A stretch of 49,476 nt of DNA. It comes from an uncultured Bacteroidales bacterium (GTDB lineage Bacteria > Bacteroidota > Bacteroidia > Bacteroidales > Paludibacteraceae). A program made the translations under genes and the position numbers. Shown in pieces: positions 7,255 to 16,295 of the stretch. Under the pieces are notes generated by a model, which was given only the letters and a program-made list of their open reading frames with translations, did not search any database and was not told the origin of the DNA. Each line of letters begins with the position of its first letter. Position 1 is the first letter of the stretch. The DNA lies in contig CASFUX010000193.1 of assembly GCA_949297975.1 (NCBI GenBank), forward strand, positions 1-49,476. Reading direction: 5' to 3'.

Positions 7255-9855
7255 CTATTCTTCCGCCGGGGTATCCGGGGTAACATCGGGCTGCCCTTCC
7301 ATCGGTTCGGTGTTTTCGGCGGGTTCGCCTTCGGCTATTTCCTCTTCCGTTTCGGAGAGCACCTTGCACACGGAGGCTATCTCGTCGTTGCGCTTGTCCA
7401 GGTTGATGAGACGCACGCCCTGCGTGGCACGTCCCATGACGCGGATGTCGGCCACCTTCAATCGGATGGTCACGCCCGACTTGTTGATTATCATCAGGTC
7501 GTTGTCGTCGTTCACGCTCTTGATGGCCACCAGCTTGCCGGTCTTTTCGGTGATGTTCATCGTCTTCACGCCCTTGCCGCCCCGGTTGGTGATGCGATAG
7601 ACGGCTATCGGTTCGCCCTGTTCGTCGAGCACCCGTTCGCCGTTTTCATCCATTTCGTCCAGCCAGGTACGTTTGCCATAGCCCTTCTGCGACACCACCA
7701 TCACGGTGTCCTTCGAATCCTTCGGCACGCATATCATGCCTACCACCTCGTCGGTCCCGTCCTCGTCCAACGTCATGCCGCGCACGCCGGTCGCCACACG
7801 TCCCATGGGACGCACCTTGCTTTCGGGGAAGCGGATGGCGCGGCCGTTGCGGTTGGCCATCACGATGTCGCAGGTGCCGTCGGTGAGGCGCACCTGTATC
7901 ACCTGGTCGTCTTCGCGTATGGTGATGGCGTTCACGCCGTTCTGCCTCGGGCGCGAGTAGGCCTCCAGGGACGTTTTCTTGATGATGCCCTGCTTGGTAC
8001 AGAACACCAGGTAGTGCGTGTTGACGTATGCCTCATCGCTCAGCAGCCCCTTGACGCGGATGAAGGCGTTCACCTTGTCGTCCGGGTCGATGTTCAGCAG
8101 GTTCTGGATGGCGCGACCCTTCGAGTTCTTGCCGCCTTCGGGTATCTCGTACACCTTCAGCCAGTAGCAGCGTCCTTTTTGGGTGAAGAACAACATGGTG
8201 TTGTGCATGGAGGCGGGGTAGATGTATTCGATGAAGTCCTCGTCGCGGGCATCGCTTCCCTTCGAACCGACACCGCCGCGCCCTTGCGCCCGGAATTCGC
8301 TCAAGGCCGTGCGCTTGATGTAGCCGAGGTGCGAAATGGTGATTATCATTTCCTCATCGGCATAGAAATCTTCGGGATTGAACTCTTCGGAGGCGTAGAC
8401 GATTTCCGTGCGCCGTTCGTCGCCGAAGTTTTTCTTCACTTCCAGCAATTCGTCCTTGATGATTTGCATGCGCAGTTCCACCTTGTCCAGCACTTCCTTC
8501 AAATGTTCTATCAAGGCCTGCACTTCCTCGTATTCGGCGCGGAGCTTGTCCTGCTCCATGCCGGTGAGCTGGCGCAGGCGCATTTCCACCACGGCGCGGG
8601 CCTGCACGTCCGACAAGCCGAAGCGTTCCATCAGACGCGTGCGGGCCTCGTCGGGCGTTTTCGATTCGCGGATGATGCGGATGGCCTCGTCCAGGTTATC
8701 CAATATTATCATGAAACCTTCGAGCAGGTGCGCCCGTTTCTCGGCCTCGGCCAGTTCAAAGCGGGTGCGGCGGGTAACCACCTCGTGCCGGTGTTCCACG
8801 AAGTAATGTATCAAGTCCTTCAGGCTCAACAGGCGGGGACGGCCGTGCACCAGGGCGATGTTGTTCACGCTGAACGACGATTGCATTTCGGTAAACTTGA
8901 ACAGCTTGTTGAGCACCACGTTGGAATTGGCATCACGTTTGATGTCCACCACGATGCGCATACCGTCCTTGTCCGACTCGTCGTTCACGTTCGATATGCC
9001 CTCAATCTTCTTTTCGGTAACCAGCGCAGCGATGTGCTCGATGAGTTCCTTTTTCACCACGTTGTAGGGTATCTCGTTCACCACGATTTTCTCGCGCCCG
9101 TTGTCGTCCACTTCGATGTTCACCTTCGAACGGATGACAATGCGTCCGCGCCCGGTTTCGTAGGCCTCCTTCACCCCGGCATATCCATAAATATAGCCAC
9201 CGGTGGGGAAGTCGGGCGCCTTGATGTATTTCATCAATTCATCGATGCTTATTTCGGGATTGTCGATGTAGGCCACAATGCCGTCCACCACCTCGCCGAG
9301 GTTGTGCGGGGCCATGTTCGTAGCCATGCCCACGGCGATACCCGCCGCACCGTTCACCAGCAGGTTAGGGATGCGGGTCGGCAGCACGAGAGGTTCTTGA
9401 AGGGTGTTGTCGAAGTTGGGTTGGAAGTCCACCGTGTCCTTGTTGATATCCACCAGCATGGCCTCGGCCAGTCGGCGCAAACGTGCCTCGGTGTAACGCA
9501 TGGCCGCCGCGCCGTCGTTGTCCACCGACCCGAAGTTGCCTTGCCCGTCCACCAGCGTGTAGCGCATGGCCCACGGTTGCGCCAACCGCACCAACGTACC
9601 GTAGATGGACGAATCGCCGTGCGGGTGATATTTCCCCATGACGTCGCCCACGATTCTCGCACTCTTCTTATATGGTTTGTCGGAATTGTTTCCCAACTCA
9701 TCCATGCCGAAAAGCACACGGCGTTGCACCGGCTTCAAACCGTCGCGCACATCGGGCAACGCCCGCGCCACGATGACCGACATGGAATAGTCAATGTACG
9801 AAGATTTCATTTCTTCGTCAATGTTCACTCTGATAATTCTGTCTTGTTCAGCCAT
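7255..9855 (-). CDS. gyrA: DNA gyrase subunit A
   Basis: The breakage-reunion subunit of DNA gyrase, which with GyrB introduces negative supercoils. The 866-residue protein has the N-terminal winged-helix/QRDR region ([19 protein letters not shown], residues 75-93) and the catalytic Tyr121 in [11 protein letters not shown]. The C-terminal beta-pinwheel carries a GyrA box of the form QGRGGVG (family QRRGGKG). The tail is acidic ([14 protein letters not shown]...). By alignment with E. coli, Ser82 equals Ser83 and Gly86 equals Asp87. A promoter candidate lies at 9891-9922. An antisense frame of more than 900 codons across the gene is an artefact of codon bias. Confidence 0.98.
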   Translation of the reverse strand: MAEQDRIIRVNIDEEMKSSYIDYSMSVIVARALPDVRDGLKPVQRRVLFGMDELGNNSDKPYKKSARIVGDVMGKYHPHGDSSIYGTLVRLAQPWAMRYTLVDGQGNFGSVDNDGAAAMRYTEARLRRLAEAMLVDINKDTVDFQPNFDNTLQEPLVLPTRIPNLLVNGAAGIAVGMATNMAPHNLGEVVDGIVAYIDNPEISIDELMKYIKAPDFPTGGYIYGYAGVKEAYETGRGRIVIRSKVNIEVDDNGREKIVVNEIPYNVVKKELIEHIAALVTEKKIEGISNVNDESDKDGMRIVVDIKRDANSNVVLNKLFKFTEMQSSFSVNNIALVHGRPRLLSLKDLIHYFVEHRHEVVTRRTRFELAEAEKRAHLLEGFMIILDNLDEAIRIIRESKTPDEARTRLMERFGLSDVQARAVVEMRLRQLTGMEQDKLRAEYEEVQALIEHLKEVLDKVELRMQIIKDELLEVKKNFGDERRTEIVYASEEFNPEDFYADEEMIITISHLGYIKRTALSEFRAQGRGGVGSKGSDARDEDFIEYIYPASMHNTMLFFTQKGRCYWLKVYEIPEGGKNSKGRAIQNLLNIDPDDKVNAFIRVKGLLSDEAYVNTHYLVFCTKQGIIKKTSLEAYSRPRQNGVNAITIREDDQVIQVRLTDGTCDIVMANRNGRAIRFPESKVRPMGRVATGVRGMTLDEDGTDEVVGMICVPKDSKDTVMVVSQKGYGKRTWLDEMDENGERVLDEQGEPIAVYRITNRGGKGVKTMNITEKTGKLVAIKSVNDDNDLMIINKSGVTIRLKVADIRVMGRATQGVRLINLDKRNDEIASVCKVLSETEEEIAEGEPAENTEPMEGQPDVTPDTPAEE

Positions 9856-9890
9856 TTAATACCTTTTTATGTCTTTTCTGAAAAAACGTA

Positions 9891-9922
9891 CTAAAGTACG
9901 GCTTTTTCGTGACATATGCAAA
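9891..9922 (-). promoter_or_regulatory. gyrA promoter with overlapping palindrome
   Basis: On the minus strand TTTG (9922-9919) and TACTTTAG (9898-9891) are 20 bases apart, fitting the Bacteroidota TTTG / TAnnTTTG consensus with one mismatch. The -7 box lies inside the 14-nt palindrome CGTACT-AA-AGTACG (9887-9900), a possible operator site. Confidence 0.6.
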
Positions 9923-10365
9923 TGGCTGTTTCCCGCAGATAGCGCAGATTGACGCAGATAACACGAATGAACGTATATTGAGGGGAACACAGATGACATA
10001 GGTCGAACGGATTAACTTCCCATGCCATATATCAAAACACAATAGACACAATAGCTTAGCTCCAACATCGTACATTAAAAAGAGATTGCGGGAGAAAAGG
10101 CTCACCTTTTCTCCCGAAGAACACAATAGCCGCCGTCCCTATGTGACCCTCGGGGAAAGCAGAAAGCTTTCCCCGATTACCTCCTTGTTTATCGCAAGCA
10201 AGGCAAAAAAAACTATTGTATCTATTGTGTTTCAAATTCATCCCCATACTTCACGACCGGAGCAGGCCGTTACAAACTGCCTTTGTTTCAGGCACAAGTC
10301 GCAGACTTGCAACTGTGTAGGCAAAAAAATCAATCCGTGTTAATCCGTTCATTCCGTATGCTTCG
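9923..10365. repeat. intergenic repeats and nested hairpins upstream of gyrA
   Basis: No gene is seen. Contents: 9- to 10-nt-periodic CGCAGATAG / CGCAGATTGA / CGCAGATAA (9935-9960); an inverted pair of AAACACAATAGA(C/T)ACAATAG (about 10033-10051 and 10213-10232). Inside that pair are hairpins with 12-bp arms (10089-10100/10105-10116, CGGGAGAAAAGG) and 10-bp arms (10151-10160/10166-10175, CGGGGAAAGC). Then come CAAGTC-GCA-GACTTG (10295-10309) and GTTAATCCG words near 10338. The minus-strand acyltransferase ends at 10366. Confidence 0.7.
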
Positions 10366-11172
10366 CTACAGCCCGTAGCACACGCCTTTCACCCATTCCG
10401 CCCATTGGGAGGGGGTGCGGCTGCGGTCGAAGGTCTGCCAAGGGATGGGCTGGCCGATGCTCAGGCGGAAGTGCGCTCCCCGCTGGCGGAAGAATTCATC
10501 GGCCAAGTACAGCATTTCGAGGTTGGCCTTGATGCCCAACGCCGTGCGCAGGCGAGCCAAGTTGTAGAAGAAATTGGAATTGCGTCCCTCGAAGTGGATG
10601 GGCACCACGTCGCGCCGGAGTTCCACCGCCTTGACGATGAAGTTCTTCTTCCATTCTGGGTCGATGATGCGCCCGTGCATCTTGCGAGAACACTTGCCCG
10701 AGGGGAACGTGATGAGATGCAGCCCTGACCGGTAAAACTCGTTCATCCGCTCCACGTTCATCTTGCCCTGCGCACCCGTCTTGTTCACCGGCAGGAACAG
10801 CTCGCGCAACGGCTCGATAAAGGTCAGGATGTCGTTCACCAACAAGCGGATGCGACCATCGTACTCCCGGCCGATGACGTAGGCCAGGATGATGCCGTCC
10901 AGCCCGCCCAAAGGGTGGTTGCTGGCAAAGGTGTACGTGCGCCCATCGTGCGGCAGATGCCCGCGTCCTTCCACCGTATAACTGATACCCAGATAATCAA
11001 TGAGGTGGCCGATGAAATCAAGCCCCCGGGCATCAGGATAAAGTTCAAACGTGCGGTTCACCTCGTCGATGTGGACGATGTGCTTCAGGTAGCGCATGAC
11101 GAAGCCCGGCAACTTCCGTCCGGGCAGTTTGGCGGAGACTATCTGCTCCAAGTCAATATGATAGGGTTGCAT
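10366..11172 (-). CDS. Putative glycerolipid/aminolipid acyltransferase (PlsC-like, 'hemolysin' family)
   Basis: The 268-residue protein carries the acyltransferase HxxxxD motif in FASNHPLGGLDG (residues ~88-99) and a second block FPSGKCSRK. Such proteins transfer fatty acyl chains to lyso-lipids at the inner membrane. In Bacteroides a relative (GlsA) O-acylates glycine lipids together with GlsB, but no glsB-like gene is adjacent, so the substrate is left open. There is no clear hydrophobic anchor. It is monocistronic in this window, with repeat DNA on both sides. Confidence 0.75.
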   Translation of the reverse strand: MQPYHIDLEQIVSAKLPGRKLPGFVMRYLKHIVHIDEVNRTFELYPDARGLDFIGHLIDYLGISYTVEGRGHLPHDGRTYTFASNHPLGGLDGIILAYVIGREYDGRIRLLVNDILTFIEPLRELFLPVNKTGAQGKMNVERMNEFYRSGLHLITFPSGKCSRKMHGRIIDPEWKKNFIVKAVELRRDVVPIHFEGRNSNFFYNLARLRTALGIKANLEMLYLADEFFRQRGAHFRLSIGQPIPWQTFDRSRTPSQWAEWVKGVCYGL

Positions 11173-11321
11173 GACAGTTACAAGCTACGAGTACAAGCTA
11201 CAAACGACAAACTATGCTTCCGAATTTCTACAGGGCAAGCACAACACAAACGATGCTGTCCATGCCGCCCTGCCCGGCTGCAAAATTAACGCTTTTCTCA
11301 AGAAATGCGGAACGAACGATG

Positions 11322-11353
11322 TTTGCATATCTTCAATATTATACTTACATTTG
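11322..11353 (+). promoter_or_regulatory. Bacteroidota-type promoter
   Basis: TTTG (11322-11325) and TACATTTG (11346-11353) are separated by 20 bases, an exact match to the TTTG / TAnnTTTG consensus and spacing. The next gene on this strand starts at 11847. Confidence 0.6.
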
Positions 11354-11477
11354 CATTATCCTTTCATAACACTTCGCCATTTGCGGGTTTCCGCATACGT
11401 CCGCACGGCGTTTATCCCGTATTTTCCACTTTCAACTTACCGTGTAGCCATCAGCACACAAGCCTTGGGCTATCTAT

Positions 11478-11572
11478 TCCTTTTGCTCAAAGGGGTTGTA
11501 CCCTTTTGCCCAAAGGAGTCGCACCCTTTTGCCCAAAGGGGTCATACCCTTTTGCCTAAGTGCCTCCCCCAC
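11478..11572. repeat. 23-nt tandem hairpin array (array C)
   Basis: TTTTGC starts recur at 11481, 11504, 11527 and 11550, exactly 23 bases apart. Each of the first three units is a small dyad of the form CCTTTT-GC(C/T)C-AAAGG. The units abut with no spacers. It resembles the architecture of the 22-nt arrays at 16.6 and 49.3 kb with a different sequence. Confidence 0.85.
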
Positions 11573-11846
11573 CCCCTCCAAAAAGAGGAGCTTTGCTTTA
11601 GCTCTCCCGGCGGGCGGGATTAATGCTCATAAGACAAGGTACGACTTGCTTCTATCATGCGCCATTGCTCGTTAAACTTTCGTAAACTTTCTTAATGGCG
11701 GTATAATGCTTATCCTTATCACACGTGGGTCGGGATAAGAACGAGCATTTATCCAACCCGCTAAACATTCCTCCCTATTCGTGTGTTACAAAGAACAAAG
11801 ATTAAGCCCTAACAACAGCCATCCACTAACACAAAAAAACATCGAC

Positions 11847-13379
11847 ATGAACGAGAAATTACTCATCACGCTTCTCTGCCTATGGGTGGGAGCAGGAGCC
11901 GGACGTGCCAGGGAGCACTCCCTATGCACAGATCCCCAAGAAACACCTTGGCCCAAGACTATCGTTAACGATTCAACACGCCAGCACTTCTGGCACACAC
12001 GCCTCATGCGGGCACAAGCCCCGGAAACGGAAGCGGATGCCTTGCTGCTGGACAGCGTGGTATCTTTTTGGCTAGGAACAGAAAGAGAACACAAATCCAT
12101 CTTCAGCTATGCCGACGGTGTGACCACCGAGACCCGCTATGACTGGAATAACGGGCGATGGAACGAACGCGACCGCACAGCCACAGCCGAGGACGAACAG
12201 GGGCGACGCACGCACCATGAAACTTACCTGTGGCAAAGCACAAACGGTTATTGGCAAGGCACAAACTACGAGTTATGGGAGTACGACGACCAAGGACGCA
12301 TCATCGTTCACACACAACATGCATGGGACGATGCCGCCCGCGCTTGGGCAAGCAAGCAAATAACCCGCACCGCCTACAACGACCAAGGCAACACAATAGA
12401 GACAGAGCGTTACCAAACGGACGACACCGGCACATGGCAAGGCGTTTCAAAAAGCACTATGACCTACGACACCCCCAACAACGCGCGAACCAAAATCGAG
12501 TATATTTGGGATGATACCCGGCAAACCTGGAACAACAGCTACAAAACCGAGTACAAAAAAGACGGACAAGGCCGCGACACCTTGCAGATAGGAGCTTACT
12601 GGGATGCAGCGGCCTCCATTTGGCAAAATGAGACCAAAATAATTGTGGGCTACAACGACCGAGGAGAAGCAAACCGACAGGAATATTACGATTGGGACCA
12701 TAGTTGCGCCTGTTGGTGCGGCTTTGCCAAAATGCTTGCCGACATACTGCCGACCGAAGACCCGGACATCGTGCGGGCTTACATGGTGGAACTGGTCGGG
12801 CAGGACTGCTCCACCGGCCATTGGGAATATGGCACGAAACTGGTAACCGACATCTGGAATGGAAAATGGAACGTATGGGGCGAAGAGCACACCCTTGACC
12901 CGGAAACGCAAGAATGGAAGCTCACCGAGACCATCTCCTGCGAATGGGACGAGCAAGAACATCTCACGCTGCAAGTTTACACCAGCATTGACCCGACCAC
13001 CGGTGTCACAATCCCAGACACCACCTACCAAGCCATCTATGAAGACGGGCGGCTACTGGAAGAACACTTTTACTCCAATGGCGAACCGCTGGAAACCATC
13101 CTATATTATTATGGGTATGGAGTGGAGATAAACGCGACCCCCATCCATCCCGAACAACGGAACGTGTCTCTCTTCCCCAACCCGGCGGACGACAGTTTCA
13201 CCGTAGCAACCGATGCCCCCGCCTGGCTGGAGATAACCGACCTCAACGGACGCACCTTGCTGCGCCAACCTGTGAACGACGGCGAACGGGTGGATATCTC
13301 TCCCTTCCCGGCAGGCACGTATGCGGTCACAATTCACCAACCCGGGCGGAAAGTGCCGATGAAAGTAGTAAAACGATAA
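11847..13379 (+). CDS. Secreted protein with T9SS type A sorting domain
   Basis: The 510-residue protein starts at ATG 11847 with a Sec signal peptide (MNEKLLITLLCLWVGAGAGRA). It ends in a ~75-residue Por-secretion tail: VSLFPNPADDSFTV, then WLEITDLNGRTLL, VDISPFPAGTYAV and a terminal KVVKR. This marks export by the type IX system, whose core genes lie at 36.4-42.3 kb. The middle (residues ~80-430) consists of ~35-45-residue repeats with a Y-x-D-Q-G-R ... W ... W rhythm, resembling YD/RHS-like wrap motifs or DUF3836-type repeats. It is likely a surface or released protein of unknown ligand. Confidence 0.82.
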   Translation: MNEKLLITLLCLWVGAGAGRAREHSLCTDPQETPWPKTIVNDSTRQHFWHTRLMRAQAPETEADALLLDSVVSFWLGTEREHKSIFSYADGVTTETRYDWNNGRWNERDRTATAEDEQGRRTHHETYLWQSTNGYWQGTNYELWEYDDQGRIIVHTQHAWDDAARAWASKQITRTAYNDQGNTIETERYQTDDTGTWQGVSKSTMTYDTPNNARTKIEYIWDDTRQTWNNSYKTEYKKDGQGRDTLQIGAYWDAAASIWQNETKIIVGYNDRGEANRQEYYDWDHSCACWCGFAKMLADILPTEDPDIVRAYMVELVGQDCSTGHWEYGTKLVTDIWNGKWNVWGEEHTLDPETQEWKLTETISCEWDEQEHLTLQVYTSIDPTTGVTIPDTTYQAIYEDGRLLEEHFYSNGEPLETILYYYGYGVEINATPIHPEQRNVSLFPNPADDSFTVATDAPAWLEITDLNGRTLLRQPVNDGERVDISPFPAGTYAVTIHQPGRKVPMKVVKR

Positions 13380-13436
13380 AAACCTTTTTAAATCACTCTT
13401 AAAATAGCGTGAGCCCGGCAAAAATGGCATCATGCT

Positions 13437-13491
13437 ACAGCCGGAAAGGCTGTGAGATAGTAGAGACGTCACACTGTGGCGTCTCTGCTTT
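13437..13491 (+). terminator. terminator after the T9SS-cargo gene
   Basis: A stem AGAGACGTCAC / GTGGCGTCTCT (13462-13472 and 13476-13486, one G-T pair) is followed by GCTTTT. A smaller ACAGCC / GGCTGT hairpin precedes it (13437-13453). Confidence 0.65.
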
Positions 13492-13519
13492 TACCTGTAA
13501 ACAATTTGTCGTACATTTG
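13489..13519 (+). promoter_or_regulatory. dsbD promoter candidate
   Basis: TACATTTG at 13512-13519 matches the -7 box. The -33 position has TTTT (13489-13492) with a 19-base spacer, overlapping the T-run of the preceding terminator. The dsbD start lies 40 bases downstream. Confidence 0.5.
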
Positions 13520-13558
13520 TCCCACGATTACACATTTCCACAATTCCACAATTCCACA

Positions 13559-15610
13559 ATGAAAAAAGCAACTACCCTGTTCCTGGCGTTGACCGCCAGC
13601 CTCCTGATAGGGGCGATAGCCCAGATATACGAACCCATCCGCTGGCACGTGGAGCAAAAGGCGACCGGCGAGGGCACGGCCGACCTGTACCTGCGGGCCT
13701 CGATTGACGAAGAGTGGCACCTGTATGGCCTGCAACTGCCCGAGGGGGGGCCACTGGCCACTTCCATCGTGTTCACCGAGGTGAAGAATGCCCAACTCGT
13801 GGGCGAGGTGAAACCGCTGTCGGAACTGCATTACGAATATGATGCCAACTTCGACATGGAACTGAACTGGTACACGGGCGAGGCAGTGTTCGTACAATCC
13901 ATCGCGTTCGACCAAGCTGACGCGGTGCGCATCGAGGGGCATGTGGAATACATGGCGTGCAACGACCAGACCTGCCTGCCTCCCGCCGAAGCCCCCTTTG
14001 CCATCGGCCATGCTCCCGCCGGGGAGGCCGACCGCCCGTCCACACCGGATGCGCCCGCGCAACCGGCTGTCGCGCAAACCGCTACCCCCCTGCCCCTCGG
14101 CCCAGCGACCCTGCCCGTGACCGCCGCCCCCGCCGACGCGGCCGGAAACGGCACGCCGGACACGCCTTCGAAATACTGGACACCCGTGGTGGACGAACTG
14201 CAAGCCTTGGGCGAAAGCCGCGCGGACGATTTCTCCCTCGGCTGGATATTCCTCGTGGGAATGCTGGGCGGGTTGCTGGCCCTGGCCACCCCTTGTGTGT
14301 GGCCCATCATCCCCATGACGGTGAGTTTCTTCCTGAAACGGGCGCAAGACAAGGCGCGGGGCCGCCGCGATGCCGTGCTCTACGGCGTGGCCATCCTTAT
14401 TATATATGTAGGGCTGGGGTTGCTCATCACGCTGCTGTTCGGCGCAAGTGCGTTGAACGACCTGTCGACCAACGCCGTGTTCAACCTCTTCCTGTTCGCC
14501 CTGCTGGTGGTGTTCGCCGTGTCGTTCTTCGGCGCATTCGAAATCACCCTACCGGCCAGCTGGACCACCCGGATGGATGCCAAGGCCAGCAGCACCGCCG
14601 GGTTCGTCAGCCTGCTGTTCATGGCCTTCACGCTGGTGCTGGTATCGTTCTCGTGCACGGGTCCCATCATCGGCTTCCTGCTGGTGGAGGTGTCGGGCAG
14701 CGGCTCCATGCTCGCCCCGCTGGTGGGCATGGCGGGGTTCGCCGTGGCGCTGGCCGTGCCTTTCAGCCTGTTCGCCTTCTTCCCCACCTGGCTCAAATCG
14801 CTGCCCAAGTCGGGCGGATGGCTCAACCGGGTGAAGGTGGTGCTGGCGTTCGTCGAACTGGCATTCTCCCTCAAATTCCTCTCCGTGGCCGACCTGGCCT
14901 ATGGCTGGGGACTGCTGGACCGCGAGGTGTTCATCGTGCTGTGGGCGGTCATCTTCGCCCTGCTGGGCTTCTACCTGCTGGGCAAGCTGCGCTTCCCGCA
15001 CGACACCCCCTCGGAACACACCGGCGTAGGCAGCGCGCTGCTGGCCACCGTGTCGCTGGCGTTTGCCCTGTACCTGGTGCCGGGGCTGTGGGGCGCACCG
15101 CTCAAGGCCGTCAGCGCCTTCCTGCCACCGCTCTACACGCAAGACTTTAACCTGAACACGCAGGTGGTGGAGGCCGACTTCACCGACTTCGACGAAGCCA
15201 TGCGCCAGGCCGAACGCACCGGCAAGCCCGTCATGGTGGACTTCTCGGGCTACGGATGCGTGAACTGCCGCAAGATGGAAGCCAAGGTGTGGACCGACCC
15301 GCGCGTGATGGACATGCTGGAGCGCAACTACCTGCTCGTCACCTTGTACGTGGACGACAAGACACCGCTGCCCGCCCCCTACGAAGTGGAAGAGGGCGGC
15401 CGCATCCGCCGCATCCGCACCGTGGGCGACCAATGGAGCTACCTGCAACGCCACAAGTTCGGCTCGAACGCGCAGCCCTTCTACGTGCTGCTCGCGCCGG
15501 ACGGCCAGCCGCTCAACCGCTCCTACGCCTACGATGAAGACCCGGCTAAGTTCCTGGACTGGCTGAGGGAAGGGCTGGAGAGGATGGAGGAAGTAAGAGG
15601 TAAGAGGTAA
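13559..15610 (+). CDS. dsbD: Thiol:disulfide interchange protein DsbD
   Basis: Moves reducing equivalents from cytoplasmic thioredoxin across the inner membrane to periplasmic thiols. The 683-residue protein has a signal peptide (1-21), a DsbD-alpha-like beta domain with Cys134/Cys139 (YMACNDQTCLPP), and a Pro/Ala-rich linker. An eight-helix core follows, with ATPCVWPIIPM and SFSCTGPIIGFL, each bearing one redox cysteine. The C-terminal thioredoxin domain has SGYGCVNCRKME (CxxC). I chose ATG 13559 because the signal peptide begins there; the frame extends 50 codons upstream through the promoter region. In an organism secreting many folded proteins it may supply envelope disulfide isomerisation. 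Confidence 0.95.
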   Translation: MKKATTLFLALTASLLIGAIAQIYEPIRWHVEQKATGEGTADLYLRASIDEEWHLYGLQLPEGGPLATSIVFTEVKNAQLVGEVKPLSELHYEYDANFDMELNWYTGEAVFVQSIAFDQADAVRIEGHVEYMACNDQTCLPPAEAPFAIGHAPAGEADRPSTPDAPAQPAVAQTATPLPLGPATLPVTAAPADAAGNGTPDTPSKYWTPVVDELQALGESRADDFSLGWIFLVGMLGGLLALATPCVWPIIPMTVSFFLKRAQDKARGRRDAVLYGVAILIIYVGLGLLITLLFGASALNDLSTNAVFNLFLFALLVVFAVSFFGAFEITLPASWTTRMDAKASSTAGFVSLLFMAFTLVLVSFSCTGPIIGFLLVEVSGSGSMLAPLVGMAGFAVALAVPFSLFAFFPTWLKSLPKSGGWLNRVKVVLAFVELAFSLKFLSVADLAYGWGLLDREVFIVLWAVIFALLGFYLLGKLRFPHDTPSEHTGVGSALLATVSLAFALYLVPGLWGAPLKAVSAFLPPLYTQDFNLNTQVVEADFTDFDEAMRQAERTGKPVMVDFSGYGCVNCRKMEAKVWTDPRVMDMLERNYLLVTLYVDDKTPLPAPYEVEEGGRIRRIRTVGDQWSYLQRHKFGSNAQPFYVLLAPDGQPLNRSYAYDEDPAKFLDWLREGLERMEEVRGKR

Positions 15611-15639
15611 AAGTTGAAAGGTAAAAGGAGAAATAAATC

Positions 15640-15948
15640 ATGAACACTACCACCAGAGATATTATCATTCCCAAACTAAAAGCATACTTCACCACCCAGC
15701 CGATCACAAAAGCCTGGTTGTTTGGTTCATTTTCAAGGGGCGAGGAAACCGATACCAGCGATATAGACATCCTGGTCGTTTTTGACCAGGATGCACACAT
15801 CGGGTTGTTCAAGTTCGCCCGCATCTATGGAGACTTGAAAGAGCTGTTAGGCAGGGAGGTGGACCTGGTAAAAGAAGGTTCCCTCAAACCGTTTGCCCGA
15901 GAAAGCACCGACCGCGATAAAATATTGATTTATGAGAGAAGCAATTAA
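15640..15948 (+). CDS. mntA: MNT-type nucleotidyltransferase antitoxin
   Basis: The 102-residue minimal nucleotidyltransferase carries the active-site signature GSFSRGEETDTSDID, i.e. GS followed by ten residues and D-x-D (Gly29, Ser30, Asp41, Asp43). In characterised MntA-HepT systems this enzyme inactivates the HEPN toxin by adding AMP units to a tyrosine. It overlaps hepT by 17 bases, so the pair is probably translationally coupled. An A/G-rich run (GTAAAAGGAGAAATAAATC) precedes the start. Key catalytic residues are present, so the gene looks intact. Confidence 0.9.
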   Translation: MNTTTRDIIIPKLKAYFTTQPITKAWLFGSFSRGEETDTSDIDILVVFDQDAHIGLFKFARIYGDLKELLGREVDLVKEGSLKPFARESTDRDKILIYERSN

Positions 15949-16285
15949 AAACCGCACCCGACTGCTCCACATGCTGGAAGGCATCAACAATATCATGGAG
16001 TTCAAAGAGGGCGTTGACTACACCGCATTTGCAGAAAACAAACTGCTCAAGTTCGGCATTTTCTACAACGTGGCCATTATCGGAGAAGCCGCCTATAAGC
16101 TGACTAAAGACTTTATCGCAACCCACCCAGACGTGCCTTGGCGGGACATCATCAACATGCGGCACATATTGGTGCATGGATATTACCAAATCGATGCCGA
16201 CATCTTATGGGAAACCATCAATCACGATCTGCCTCCATTGAAAGAAGCAATCGAAAGATACTTGCAAGAAGATGTGGAACTATAA
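15932..16285 (+). CDS. hepT: HEPN-domain RNase toxin (HepT/DUF86)
   Basis: The 117-residue alpha-helical HEPN protein has the catalytic motif R-x4-H-x-Y at Arg77, His82 and Tyr84 (MRHILVHGYY). HepT proteins are RNases, and the motif tyrosine is the residue modified by the partner MntA. The start lies within the end of mntA. The pair sits beside a decayed gene resembling a restriction-modification enzyme and repeat DNA, a common setting for such modules. A stabilisation or phage-defence role is inferred from the family, not shown here. Confidence 0.9.
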   Translation: MREAIKNRTRLLHMLEGINNIMEFKEGVDYTAFAENKLLKFGIFYNVAIIGEAAYKLTKDFIATHPDVPWRDIINMRHILVHGYYQIDADILWETINHDLPPLKEAIERYLQEDVEL

Positions 16286-16295
16286 TCCCCCACCA

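Larger units (their letters stand above)
11173..11846. other. 674-bp intergenic region, no gene
   Basis: It holds TACAAGCTACGAG-type words (to about 11205), a promoter-like pair at 11322-11353, a 23-nt hairpin array (11478-11572), and G/C-rich palindromic fragments (11560-11620). Several short open frames are present, but none has a credible start or composition. If the promoter drives the gene starting at 11847, the transcript has an untranslated leader of nearly 500 bases. Confidence 0.6.

Noticed and set aside
7120-9894. An open frame of more than 900 codons antisense to gyrA
   Set aside because: It is His/Val-rich with no domain, fully overlaps a certain gyrA, and results from G/C-rich third codon positions; similar antisense frames cover ettA, mnmA, gldM and ilvE.
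11305-11559. Small protein encoded across the 23-nt array
   Set aside because: A 23-nt period shifts frame in every unit, the composition is not protein-like, and no start signal is evident.
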